A stretch of DNA of 64,000 bases from Oscillibacter hominis (GTDB lineage Bacteria > Bacillota > Clostridia > Oscillospirales > Oscillospiraceae): NCBI RefSeq assembly GCF_014334055.1, contig NZ_CP060490.1, forward strand, positions 248,001 through 312,000, given 5' to 3'. How positions within the stretch are numbered: the first letter of the stretch is position 1; every line of letters begins with the position of its first letter. A model generated the notes under the pieces. That model had not been told where the DNA came from and did not search any database. It saw nothing but the letters and a program-made list of their open reading frames with translations. Made by a program: the position numbers and the translations under genes. Shown piece by piece: positions 45,930 to 53,877 of this stretch.

Positions 45930-46951
45930 TTGACAATCGGAGGACATGGAAAGCGCGTGCTGCTCACGCTGATTGCTTTGGCCCTTTTTCTGAGTGTTTT
46001 GAGCGGATGCGGAACGAATGGGCAGACGGAACCCCGGGAGGATGGTTCCGCGCCGAAGGAGGATGGAGAACCGGCGGAGCAGGGGGAGCCGCTCCCGGAT
46101 GCGCTGCCGCTGGAGTTCGTGTTTGCCAGCGGTGCCGGCGCATGGGGAACTGAACTCACTCTGAACCGGGACGGCTCATTCGCAGGGCAGTACAGCGATT
46201 CTGAGATGGGGGAGAGCGGCGAGGGCTATTCCAAAGGCTCGGTCTACGTCTGTGCGTTCAGCGGCCGGTTTGAAGAGATCAAACAGGTGGATGACACCAC
46301 GTACTCCATGAAATTAGGAGAGATCAAAGTGACAGATGAGCCGGGCAAGGAGTGGATCGAGGAGGAAATCCGGTATGTGGCCTCAGACCCCTTTGGGATA
46401 GCGGGCGGAGAGACGTTTTTCCTCTACACGCCGGAGACGCCCCTTGAAGGACTCTCCGAGGAGTTCCTGAGCTGGTGGCCCGACAATTACCGTAGGGAGA
46501 CGGACGCCCTGCAAACACTGGCCTGCTATGGGCTCAGGAACCAGGAGACGGAGCAAGGCTTCTTTGCCGTCGAATCAGGCAAAGGGAGTACTTTGGAGAG
46601 TACGGGGGAGAGAACGGCGACCGGAACTACGTCTGCGGCTTTTTGAAGCTCTATTATTACGATTTGGGTACAGGCCTTGAGGACCTCAAACATCCGGTTT
46701 ACAGCAGTAGCGGCGGAGCGGGAAACCCTGTCCGCATCACCCTTTCGTCCGATGGGACGCTGACGGATTTTCAGGAGACCTATGACGGTGCGGACAACAC
46801 CAGGCGGATTGAGGAGCTGTGCGGCCCACTGAGCGGCCTGGCGGATGCGCTGAACAGCGGGACCGACCTGCCGGACGGAAAGCGGGAGCTGACGCCGAAG
46901 GATGACACGCTGCTGCGGATGTACCTGGATTACTATTTTTCTGAAGATTGA
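45930..46951 (+). pseudogene. Lipoprotein of unknown function, disrupted by a frameshift near 46584
   Basis: The first frame encodes a lipoprotein signal (LSVLSGC) and an acidic linker, then a beta-rich domain up to about 46580, after which it runs into unlike sequence and stops at 46646. The frame that ends at 46951 reads upstream as EYFGEYGGENGDRNYVCGFL and continues LKLYYYDLGTGLEDLKHPVY, which joins naturally after GKG if one G is restored in the GGG at 46584-46586. A single-base deletion, or a sequencing error, therefore splits one gene of about 340 codons. The start is uncertain: TTG at 45930 after GAGGTG, or GTG at 45957 after GGAGGA. I do not recognise the family. Confidence 0.7.
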
Positions 46952-46958
46952 ATAAAGG

Positions 46959-46985
46959 GGGGAGAGGCGGGCCTCTCCCCTCTTA
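46959..46985 (+). terminator. Terminator after the frameshifted lipoprotein gene
   Basis: GGGGAGAGG (46959-46967) pairs with CCTCTCCCC (46972-46980), followed by the weak run TCTT. The spacer 46986-47288 otherwise holds only the next promoter. Confidence 0.65.
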
Positions 46986-47099
46986 GGCTTGCGGAGCAGA
47001 GAGATCGCCCTCCGGCAGGGAGGCATGTATCGTCAAGGGGAAGAAGGCGGCCCAGCTGCCGGGCGCCGGAGGCGGTGCGGGGCGAATGCGGGCAATTAC

Positions 47100-47128
47100 T
47101 TGCTCTTGCGGGGGAAAGGTGTTACACT
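47100..47128 (+). promoter_or_regulatory. Promoter of the beta-CASP RNase and RlmD-like genes
   Basis: TTGCTC (47100-47105) and TACACT (47123-47128) spaced by 17 bases, with a leader of about 150 bases. Confidence 0.62.
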
Positions 47129-47288
47129 ATGGAAAAATAGCGCAGAGCGCTGTTTTCCACCATGGCTGTCCAGCCTGAACGACTGCCGCCGGCTGAGCCG
47201 GGGGCAGCAGTCCGGTTCCGGGCGTGTCCGGGAGGAATCAAAACCGCGGCCGAAGGCTGCGGTTCCATCAAAATAAGGAGGACGACCC

Positions 47289-48893
47289 ATGAAGCTGAGC
47301 TTTTACGGAGCAGACCAATGCGTAACCGGCAGCTGTCACTGCCTGGAGGTAAACGGCAAGAAGATTCTTGTGGATTGCGGACTGCAGCAGGGGCGGGACG
47401 AGGTGGACAACCAGAGCCTGCCCTTCGCCCCGGGGAGCATCGACTACCTGCTGGTGACCCACGCCCACATCGACCATTCGGGGCGCATCCCCATGCTGGT
47501 CAAGCAGGGGTTTAAGGGCCGGATCCTGACCACCCGGCTGACCGCGGAACTGCTGAACATCATGCTGCTGGATTCCGCCCACATCCAGGAGCAGGACGCC
47601 GAGTGGAAAAACCGCAAGGGCGAGCGGTCCGGCGCAGCCCATGTGGAACCGCTCTACACCATCGAGGACGCCCAGCGGGTACAGGAGTATGTAACCACCT
47701 GCGAATACGGCCAGGTGGTGGAGCTGTGCGAGGGCGTTGAGGTGGAGTTTGTGGATGCCGGACACCTGCTGGGCTCAGCCTGCATCGCCATGGACCTTAA
47801 GGAGGGGGATGTGAAAAAGCGCATCGTCTTCTCCGGCGACCTGGGCAACATCAAGCAGCCCATCATCCGCGACCCGGTCCATTTCCAGGGCGCCGACTAC
47901 GTGGTGATGGAGTCCACCTATGGCGACCGCAACCACACGGAGGTGTGGAGCTATACCGACGACCTTGCAAAGCTCATCGACGAGACCATGGCCCGGGGCG
48001 GCAACGTCATCATCCCCTCCTTTGCCGTAGGCCGCACCCAGGAGCTTTTGTATTTCATCCGGGAGATCAAGGACCAGCATATGGTCAAGTCCAATCCGGA
48101 TTTCCCGGTGTACATCGACTCTCCCCTGGCCAAGCGGGCCACCACCATCTTCACCGGGGACCTCCAGGGCTACCTGGACGACGACGCGCTGAAGCTGGTG
48201 AAGGACGGCACCCACATGTTCAACTTCACCAACCTCCGCATGACGGAGACCAGCGAGGAGTCCAAGGCCCTCAACGAGGACCGGACGCCCAAGGTCATCA
48301 TCTCCGCCTCCGGCATGTGCGACGCGGGCCGCATCCGCCACCACCTGAAGCACAACCTCTGGCGGCCGGAGTGCACGGTGGTGTTTGTGGGCTATCAGGG
48401 AGAGGGCACCCTGGGCCGCCATCTTCTGGAGGGGGCCAAGAGCGTCAAGCTCTTCGGCGAGGAGATCGCCGTCAAAGCCCAGATCGTCAACTTCCATGGC
48501 CTTAGCTCCCACGCCGACCGGGACCATCTGCTCGGCTGGATCCAGGACTTCAAGGCCCCAAAGCCCGAGCACGTGTTCGTGGTGCACGGCGACCGGGAGG
48601 TGGCGCCCTTCTTCGCCCAGACGCTCTGCGGCCTGGGCTTTGAGGCCCACGCCCCCCAGTATACCGAGGTCTATGACCTGGCGGCCAACCGCCAGATCGA
48701 GGTGGGCTATCTGCCCGAGCGGAAGGCAAAGCCCTTCGACGGCGCGCCCAAGACCTCCTCGGCCTACCAGAGCCTGGTGTCCGTGGGCGAGATGCTCATG
48801 GAGCTCATCCGCCGCAGCCGGGGCCGGGACAACAAGAGTCTTGCCTCCTTTGCGGATTCGCTGCGTAAGCTGATTGAGAAATGGGACGTTTGA
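47289..48893 (+). CDS. Beta-CASP metallo-beta-lactamase-fold RNA hydrolase (YSH1/CPSF-like)
   Basis: A 534-residue RNA-processing-type hydrolase. The metal motif THAHIDHSGRIPML is near residue 58. Other ligands are in VDAGHLLGSA, FSGDLGNI and FHGLSSHADRDH. The beta-CASP insert shows GGNVIIPSFAVGRTQELL and SASGMCDAGRIRHHLKHNL. Such enzymes act as RNases, though this form is distinct from RNase J. The last 13 bases overlap the RlmD-like gene, so the two are one unit. Its exact substrate is unknown. Confidence 0.92.
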   Translation: MKLSFYGADQCVTGSCHCLEVNGKKILVDCGLQQGRDEVDNQSLPFAPGSIDYLLVTHAHIDHSGRIPMLVKQGFKGRILTTRLTAELLNIMLLDSAHIQEQDAEWKNRKGERSGAAHVEPLYTIEDAQRVQEYVTTCEYGQVVELCEGVEVEFVDAGHLLGSACIAMDLKEGDVKKRIVFSGDLGNIKQPIIRDPVHFQGADYVVMESTYGDRNHTEVWSYTDDLAKLIDETMARGGNVIIPSFAVGRTQELLYFIREIKDQHMVKSNPDFPVYIDSPLAKRATTIFTGDLQGYLDDDALKLVKDGTHMFNFTNLRMTETSEESKALNEDRTPKVIISASGMCDAGRIRHHLKHNLWRPECTVVFVGYQGEGTLGRHLLEGAKSVKLFGEEIAVKAQIVNFHGLSSHADRDHLLGWIQDFKAPKPEHVFVVHGDREVAPFFAQTLCGLGFEAHAPQYTEVYDLAANRQIEVGYLPERKAKPFDGAPKTSSAYQSLVSVGEMLMELIRRSRGRDNKSLASFADSLRKLIEKWDV

Positions 48894-50227
48894 TCAAAAA
48901 CTCCATCCACCGCGTGCGCATTGAAGGCTATACCAGCGAGGGGCTGGGAGTGGCCCGGATCGACGGCATGGCGGTCTTTGTCCACGCGGCTCTGGCGGGG
49001 GAGGCCTGCGAGGTCCAGATCCTAAAGGTGCTGAAAAACTGCGCCTTTGCCAAGGTGCTGACGGTGGAGGAGCCCTCCCCCCACCGACGGGAGCCGGACT
49101 GTCCCTGGTACGGCCGCTGCGGCGGCTGCGGCCTGCGCCACATGGACTACGAAGAGGAGCTCCGGGCCAAGCGCCGGCGGGTCCAGGATGCACTGAACCG
49201 CTTGGGCGGCCTGGACGTGGAGGTGGAGGAAATCCTTGGGGCGGAGGAGCCACTGCACTATCGCAACAAGAGCCAGTATCCGGTCTCCGCCCAGGGCAGC
49301 GTGGGGTTTTACCGAGCCCGCAGCCATGACGTGGTCCCGGTGGAGCGCTGCCTGATCCAGCACCCGGCGGCGGACGACACCGCCGGCGCCGTCCGCGCCT
49401 GGATGAAGCGCTGGGGCGTTTGCGGGTATGATGAATCCACAGGCACAGGATTGGTCCGCCATGTCTACGTGCGGGTCAACCGCCGGGGCGAAAGCCTTTG
49501 CTGCCTGCTGGTCAACGGGGAGAAGCTGCCCCATGAAGCCGAGCTGGTGGAGGAGGTCCGCTCTGCCGCCCCCGCCACGGTGGGCGTGGTGTTGGGCGTC
49601 AACAAGCGTCCGGGAAATGTGATCCTTGGCCAGAGCTACCGCACGCTGTGGGGCTCGGAGGTCCTGACGGACACCATGTGCGGCCTCACCTTCCAGTTGT
49701 CCGTGCCCTCTTTCTATCAGGTAAATACGCCCCAGGCGGAGCGGCTTTACGGCAAGGCGCTGGACTTTGCGGCCCTGACGGGGGAGGAAACGGCACTGGA
49801 TCTGTACTGCGGCATCGGCACCATCACGCTGTGCCTGGCCGGCCGGGCCAAACGGGCCATCGGGGCGGAGATCGTGCCCGAGGCCATTGAGGACGCCCGG
49901 GAGAACGCCCGGCGCAATCACGTGGACAACGCGGAATTTTTCTGCGGTGACGCCTCGGATGTGTCGGAGCGGCTGCTCAAAGAGGGGCTGCGGCCCGACG
50001 TGATCTGCGTGGACCCGCCCCGGAAGGGCCTGGCAGCGGGTGTGGTGGACACGGTGGCGGGCATGCAGCCCGGGCGGATCGTCTATGTCTCCTGCGACCC
50101 GGCCACGCTGGCCCGGGACGCCAAGCGGTTCAAAGTGCTGGGCTATCCCATGGCCCGAGCCGCCGCGGTGGACCTGTTCCCCGGTACGGCCCACGTGGAG
50201 ACGGTGGCACTGCTGCTGCCGGAGTAA
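48881..50227 (+). CDS. RlmD/RlmCD-family 23S rRNA (uracil-C5) methyltransferase
   Basis: A 448-residue enzyme with an N-terminal TRAM domain (about 5-60, GYTSEGLGVARIDGMAVFVH), an iron-sulfur cysteine set CPWYGRCGGCGLRHM plus a later cysteine (C162-type position), and a class I methyltransferase domain. The SAM motif is ALDLYCGIGTITLCLA. The catalytic motif VSCDPATLARD with its nucleophilic cysteine and the base-binding DPPRKG identify an m5U enzyme, as in RlmD, RlmC or TrmA. It starts inside the previous gene. The site (U747, U1939 or tRNA U54) cannot be told from sequence. Confidence 0.93.
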   Translation: MGRLIKNSIHRVRIEGYTSEGLGVARIDGMAVFVHAALAGEACEVQILKVLKNCAFAKVLTVEEPSPHRREPDCPWYGRCGGCGLRHMDYEEELRAKRRRVQDALNRLGGLDVEVEEILGAEEPLHYRNKSQYPVSAQGSVGFYRARSHDVVPVERCLIQHPAADDTAGAVRAWMKRWGVCGYDESTGTGLVRHVYVRVNRRGESLCCLLVNGEKLPHEAELVEEVRSAAPATVGVVLGVNKRPGNVILGQSYRTLWGSEVLTDTMCGLTFQLSVPSFYQVNTPQAERLYGKALDFAALTGEETALDLYCGIGTITLCLAGRAKRAIGAEIVPEAIEDARENARRNHVDNAEFFCGDASDVSERLLKEGLRPDVICVDPPRKGLAAGVVDTVAGMQPGRIVYVSCDPATLARDAKRFKVLGYPMARAAAVDLFPGTAHVETVALLLPE

Positions 50228-50234
50228 TGGAATC

Positions 50235-50270
50235 AAAAGGCCGCAGTCCTTAAGGACTGCGGCCTTTTTG
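50235..50270. terminator. Terminator between the RlmD-like and LysR genes
   Basis: AAAAGGCCGCAGTCC (50235-50249) pairs with GGACTGCGGCCTTTT (50254-50268). It has T's on both strands' exit sides, so it serves both convergent genes. Confidence 0.92.
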
Positions 50271-51143
50271 TCAACCGTTTCCCGCTGTGCGCCTGAGGAT
50301 AAAATCGGCGAACTGCCGGGCGGCATAGGGCATGGTCTTCCTGTTTTTCCAGGCAAGGGCGACGATCCGCTTCGGCGTCTCCCGGACCGGACGGATCTCC
50401 AGGCCCTGCTCAAATCCCTCCACCACCCGCTGGTATACCAGGGACACGCCGAGCCCCTGCCGTACCATGGCAAGGATGGTGTAGTCGTCATATACTTTGT
50501 ATTTGACCCGAGGGGTAAGCCGCTGCCGTGCAAAGGCGGCCAACGGGACGCTGTACTCCCCTTCATCCAACAGGATGAAGGGCTCGGCCGCCAGTTCGCC
50601 AAGGGAGATCGCCCTCTGTTTGACAAGGGGATGGCCGGGCGGCAGCACGGCCATCATTTCATCCTCATAGAGTACGGACAGTTCCACTCCGTCCACCGCG
50701 TCCTGGTTGACAAACCCAAAATCCACGCTGCCCTCCCGGATCCATTTCCCGATGCTGGTATAGTCGCCCTGACGCAGCACAAAGGTGGCTGCCGGATAGC
50801 GCTGCTGGAAGGAGTTCATAAGGGAGGGGAGCAGCGTCCGGCTGATGCTGGTGAAGGTGCCGATGGTGATGGTGCTGTTCTTCAGGCCCGCCATCTCCCC
50901 CTGCTTTTCCACCAGCGCTTTTTCTGCCGTATGGATGGCCAGCAGGTACGGGTAGTACTGCGCGCCGTCCGGCGTCAGACGGACTCCGTCTTTCCTGCGC
51001 TCGATCAGCGTAACGCCGATTTCCTGCTCCAGCACCCGCACCGTCTGGCTGACGGAGCTCTGGGAATAGCCCAGGAGCTCCGCGGCCTTGGTGAAGCTGC
51101 TCAGTTCCACCACCTTGCAGAATACGCCGTACCGGGAAATCAT
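50271..51143 (-). CDS. LysR-family transcriptional regulator
   Basis: A 290-residue LTTR. The N-terminal winged helix (1-60) has the family signature SFTKAAELLGYSQSSVSQTV followed by LEQEIGVTLIERR. The remainder is the periplasmic-binding-like effector domain. It is divergent from azlC, so it probably controls the branched-chain amino acid exporter genes, with a co-inducer that might be an amino acid. The start at 51143 follows AGGAGGGG. A palindrome ATCATATGAT in the intergenic region is a candidate site. Confidence 0.93.
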   Translation of the reverse strand: MISRYGVFCKVVELSSFTKAAELLGYSQSSVSQTVRVLEQEIGVTLIERRKDGVRLTPDGAQYYPYLLAIHTAEKALVEKQGEMAGLKNSTITIGTFTSISRTLLPSLMNSFQQRYPAATFVLRQGDYTSIGKWIREGSVDFGFVNQDAVDGVELSVLYEDEMMAVLPPGHPLVKQRAISLGELAAEPFILLDEGEYSVPLAAFARQRLTPRVKYKVYDDYTILAMVRQGLGVSLVYQRVVEGFEQGLEIRPVRETPKRIVALAWKNRKTMPYAARQFADFILRRTAGNG

Positions 51144-51176
51144 CTCCTATACCCCTCCTTGCTGAATCGGATATGC

Positions 51177-51230
51177 TTATCATATGATTATAAACATTAA
51201 TTTTACCGATGTAAATAGTTGGATTATACT
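51177..51230 (+). promoter_or_regulatory. azlC promoter and candidate LysR operator
   Basis: TTTACC (51202-51207) and TATACT (51225-51230) are spaced by 17 bases. Upstream, ATCATATGAT (51179-51188) is a perfect palindrome inside the longer TTATCATATGATTATAA (51177-51193), placed as an LTTR site would be relative to azlC. Confidence 0.5.
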
Positions 51231-51272
51231 ATATGAGCAAGCCGATGGAACGGGAGAAGGAGTGGATGGAAG

Positions 51273-52016
51273 ATGAGCGGGAACAGCGACTGCTATTCGT
51301 TGAGGGCAAAGGGCAATCTGGAGGTGTTCCGGGAGGGAATGCAGGACGGATTTCCCATTGGGCTCGGCTATTTTGCCGTCGCCTTTTCCCTGGGGATTGC
51401 CGCAAGGAACGCGGGACTGACGCCGTTTCAGGGGTTCTTGGCAAGCATCCTCTGCAACGCGTCCGCCGGGGAATACGCCGGATTTGCCCTGATCGGGGCG
51501 GGGGCCGCCTATCTGGAGGTGGCGGTGATGACCTTCATTGCAAACGCCAGATACCTATTGATGAGCGCCGCCATAAGCCAGCGGGTGAAGAGCGGGATAC
51601 GCTGGCCCCACCGCCTGCTGATGGCGTTTGACATTACGGATGAGCTGTTCGCCATCTCCATTGCGCGGCCCGGGCCCCTCAATCCAAATTACTCATACGG
51701 GTCCGTGGTGGCAGCGTCGCCCCTCTGGGCGGTGGGGACGGCCCTTGGCTGCATTGCGGGCAACCTGATGCCGCCGCGGCTGGTCAGCGCCCTCAGTGTG
51801 GCTCTTTTTGGGATGTTTTTGGCGGTGATCATCCCGCCGGCCAGAACGAGCAGGGTGATTGCCGGGCTGGTGGGCGTCTGCTTTTTGTTCAGCTATGCCG
51901 CTGCGCGCCTGCCCCTGGTCTCGGAGGTCTCCGGCGGGACGCGCACCATTTTCTTGACGGTGCTGCTCTCGGCCGGAGCCGCGGTCCTGTTTCCCAGAAG
52001 GGAGGAAGAGGCGTGA
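51273..52016 (+). CDS. azlC: AzlC-family branched-chain amino acid exporter, large subunit
   Basis: A 247-residue multispan membrane protein. The pattern GFPIGLGYFAVAFSLGIAAR and SILCNASAGEYAGFALI is typical of AzlC. With AzlD it forms an exporter of branched-chain amino acids and analogues (4-azaleucine in Bacillus). It is followed by azlD with a 4-base overlap. The ATG at 51273 has GAAGGAG about 12 bases upstream. Confidence 0.93.
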   Translation: MSGNSDCYSLRAKGNLEVFREGMQDGFPIGLGYFAVAFSLGIAARNAGLTPFQGFLASILCNASAGEYAGFALIGAGAAYLEVAVMTFIANARYLLMSAAISQRVKSGIRWPHRLLMAFDITDELFAISIARPGPLNPNYSYGSVVAASPLWAVGTALGCIAGNLMPPRLVSALSVALFGMFLAVIIPPARTSRVIAGLVGVCFLFSYAAARLPLVSEVSGGTRTIFLTVLLSAGAAVLFPRREEEA

Positions 52017-52321
52017 CCCGCAATCCCTACGTCTATATTTTGATTATGGCCGCGGTCAGTTATGGAGTCCGCGTGCTGCCGCTGACCCTTTTACGGAAGC
52101 AGATCAGCAGCCAATTCCTCCAGTCGTTTTTATACTACGTCCCGTACGTCACACTGGCAGTCATGACCTTCCCTGCCATTTTAGAGGCAACTCAAAGCCC
52201 TATCTCCGGTGCGGCCGCGCTGATCGCCGGCATCCTGGCGGCCTGGTTTGGCCGGAGCCTCTTTCAGGTCGCCGTCTCCTGCTGCGCGGTGGTGCTGCTT
52301 TTGGAGGCTCTGGTCCTGTAG
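52013..52321 (+). CDS. azlD: AzlD-family branched-chain amino acid exporter, small subunit
   Basis: A 102-residue protein with about four membrane helices and the family start NPYVYILIMAAVSYGVRVLP. It begins at a GTG overlapping the azlC stop as GTGA (52013-52016). It completes the exporter and ends before a terminator. Confidence 0.92.
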   Translation: MTRNPYVYILIMAAVSYGVRVLPLTLLRKQISSQFLQSFLYYVPYVTLAVMTFPAILEATQSPISGAAALIAGILAAWFGRSLFQVAVSCCAVVLLLEALVL

Positions 52322-52345
52322 AGGGAAAAATATGGTCCCATCATG

Positions 52346-52385
52346 AAACAAGCGTGCCGCCTTGATAGGCGGCACGCTTGTTTAC
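52346..52385. terminator. Terminator after azlD
   Basis: A 16-base stem (52346-52361 with 52368-52383) around TTGATA. The right arm ends in TTGTTT, and the left arm supplies T's for the minus-strand gene. Confidence 0.9.
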
Positions 52386-52393
52386 CCGGCGGC

Positions 52394-52993
52394 TTACCCT
52401 CTATCAGGGAAGGGGCAGCTTTGCAGGCCGTGTTTTGTGCAGTAGAGATACAGCGTTCCGTCCCGCCCGGTCATTGGCAGCCGGACTTCCGCGCCCTGCT
52501 CCGGATAGAGCCGCACCAGCAGCACCTTATTGTCGTGGACGTGGGCTGCAAAGGCGATGAAGTGGTCTTTTTCCATGGGGTGGGGGAAGGTGACGTAGTA
52601 GTCGATGTCCGATTCCCGCACGCTGGGGCGGTGCTCCTCCGTGCAGGGGGCGCCCGTCAGGGGGCTCAGCTTCCGGCCGCAGCAGGAGAGGGAGGCCCGG
52701 CCCGTGCTGATCAGGATGTTGCCGCAGACGGGGCAGACATAGAACCGGGTCCGGTCCAGCTTTCCCACGTCAGGCCGGTTGGGGGACAGCTCTCCCTGGA
52801 GCAGCTTGTGGAGGTCTGCGCCCAGCTGGGCGCAGAGGCCGTCCCACAAAGAGAGGTCGGGGCACCCCTGTCCGCACTCCCATTTGGAGACCGTCTTGTT
52901 GCTGATATGGAGCCGCTCCGCCAGCTGGCGCTGGGTCAGCCCCTTTTCCCTGCGCAGCTGGGCGATCAGCTGCCCGACTTTTTGATAATCCAT
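52394..52993 (-). CDS. XRE-family regulator fused to a complete desulfoferrodoxin (superoxide reductase) module
   Basis: A 199-residue fusion. Residues 1-65 are an XRE helix-turn-helix (GLTQRQLAERLHISNKTVSK). Residues 84-110 match desulforedoxin: CPVCG (C87, C90) and CCG (C104, C105), four cysteines for a rubredoxin-like iron. Residues 118-190 match the superoxide reductase domain: EEHRP (H121), PHPMEKDHF (H138, H144) and YCTKHGL (C185, H188), giving the four-histidine, one-cysteine iron site. All nine expected ligands are present. Activity as an enzyme, or as a sensor of superoxide or iron, is an inference. It has no obvious target gene; a GIY-YIG-like gene lies just upstream on the same strand. 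Confidence 0.88.
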   Translation of the reverse strand: MDYQKVGQLIAQLRREKGLTQRQLAERLHISNKTVSKWECGQGCPDLSLWDGLCAQLGADLHKLLQGELSPNRPDVGKLDRTRFYVCPVCGNILISTGRASLSCCGRKLSPLTGAPCTEEHRPSVRESDIDYYVTFPHPMEKDHFIAFAAHVHDNKVLLVRLYPEQGAEVRLPMTGRDGTLYLYCTKHGLQSCPFPDRG

Positions 52994-53014
52994 TTCATTC
53001 CTTTCCGGCGGACG

Positions 53015-53359
53015 CTACTTCCAGAGCAGCGACGCCTGGGGGTCTGCAGCAAGGCACAGGCTCAGAAGCTTTTCCAGCTCCGGCATGTGATCCTTATGGG
53101 GATCGTCGTATTGCAGCGTGCGCAGCACGGCGCGCTCAAACCCTGCCTCGCCGTACTGGTTCCACAGCGACTGGAGGCGCCGGTTGGGATACCCGCCGGA
53201 GGACAGCTTGAAGCAGACGCTGTTGAACCCTGCGGGGATGTCCTTGGAAATCCCAAGGAAGGATTCCCCGGTGGCGGTGCAGCGCAGGGAAATCACTCCC
53301 ATGTCCGGGCGGCGGTTTTGATATGCCTCCAAAAGCTCCTTTTTTCGCTTTGCATCCAT
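53015..53359 (-). CDS. GIY-YIG-like protein of unknown function
   Basis: A 114-residue protein resembling the small proteins annotated as GIY-YIG nuclease family in Clostridia, with MGVISLRCTATGESFLGISK and NRRLQSLWNQYG. The GIY and YIG tripeptides themselves are not preserved, so nuclease activity is doubtful. It starts at 53359 behind AGAGGTGAAC and is 21 bases upstream of the HTH-desulfoferrodoxin gene, with which it may share a transcript. A link to redox control is only positional. Confidence 0.68.
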   Translation of the reverse strand: MDAKRKKELLEAYQNRRPDMGVISLRCTATGESFLGISKDIPAGFNSVCFKLSSGGYPNRRLQSLWNQYGEAGFERAVLRTLQYDDPHKDHMPELEKLLSLCLAADPQASLLWK

Positions 53360-53419
53360 GATTGTTCACCTCTTGCCTGATTGTAGCGGAAGATGGCTGC
53401 AAAATCAATCCACGCTTCG

Positions 53420-53448
53420 TGGACAAGGGAATCAGACCGTGCTATACT
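53420..53448 (+). promoter_or_regulatory. Promoter of the small zinc-ribbon gene
   Basis: TGGACA (53420-53425) and TATACT (53443-53448) spaced by 17 bases. Confidence 0.65.
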
Positions 53449-53485
53449 GAAGAAAAATGCGGAAAAGCCGCAAAAGGAGGCTGTT

Positions 53486-53701
53486 ATGGGAGACAGTTCG
53501 GGAAATGAGAAGCCGGCCCAGTCCGGCCAGTGTGGGCCGGAGGCGGGAAGTGAGAATGCCCTCCATTGCCCCAAATGCGGCAGCGTATGTGTGGAACCCA
53601 TCGATCCCGCCGTGCGGGGCATGACGTCTTTCTTCTTCGGCTATGCCAGCAAGAGGGCCCAGGCGCAGTATCGCTGTAAAAACTGCAGGCACAAATGGTG
53701 A
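53486..53701 (+). CDS. Small zinc-ribbon protein
   Basis: A 71-residue protein with two CxxC knuckles (CPKCGSVC and CKNCRHKW) around a hydrophobic patch (MTSFFFGYASKR). The Ser/Gly-rich N-terminus is probably flexible. This layout matches small zinc ribbons of unknown function that may bind nucleic acid or a partner protein. The ATG at 53486 is six bases after AAAGGAGG. It stands alone between a divergent GIY-YIG-like gene and a convergent MATE gene. Confidence 0.75.
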   Translation: MGDSSGNEKPAQSGQCGPEAGSENALHCPKCGSVCVEPIDPAVRGMTSFFFGYASKRAQAQYRCKNCRHKW

Positions 53702-53849
53702 ACGTGGCGCGAACTGGATGCGCGCGCCCAGCGTGTGTGTGACGCCAGTCAGCCTGCCGCGGTGTTTTTCATCTGATGCCCACGCCGCTTCCACTCGGCC
53801 TGTGACGGCCTTTGCCCCTCATCGGTGAATCAAAAACGCAGGACAAGAG

Positions 53850-53877
53850 AAGGCCGCCCCTTGGGGCGGCCTTTTGA
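53850..53877. terminator. Terminator shared by the zinc-ribbon and MATE genes
   Basis: AAGGCCGCCCC (53850-53860) pairs with GGGGCGGCCTT (53863-53873) around two T's, with TTTT on the plus side. The nearby spacer 53702-53849 shows nothing else. Confidence 0.82.

Noticed and set aside
46989..47276. A 95-codon plus-strand frame before the beta-CASP gene
   Set aside because: It spans the promoter of the next gene, lacks a ribosome site and has low-complexity Arg/Gly composition.
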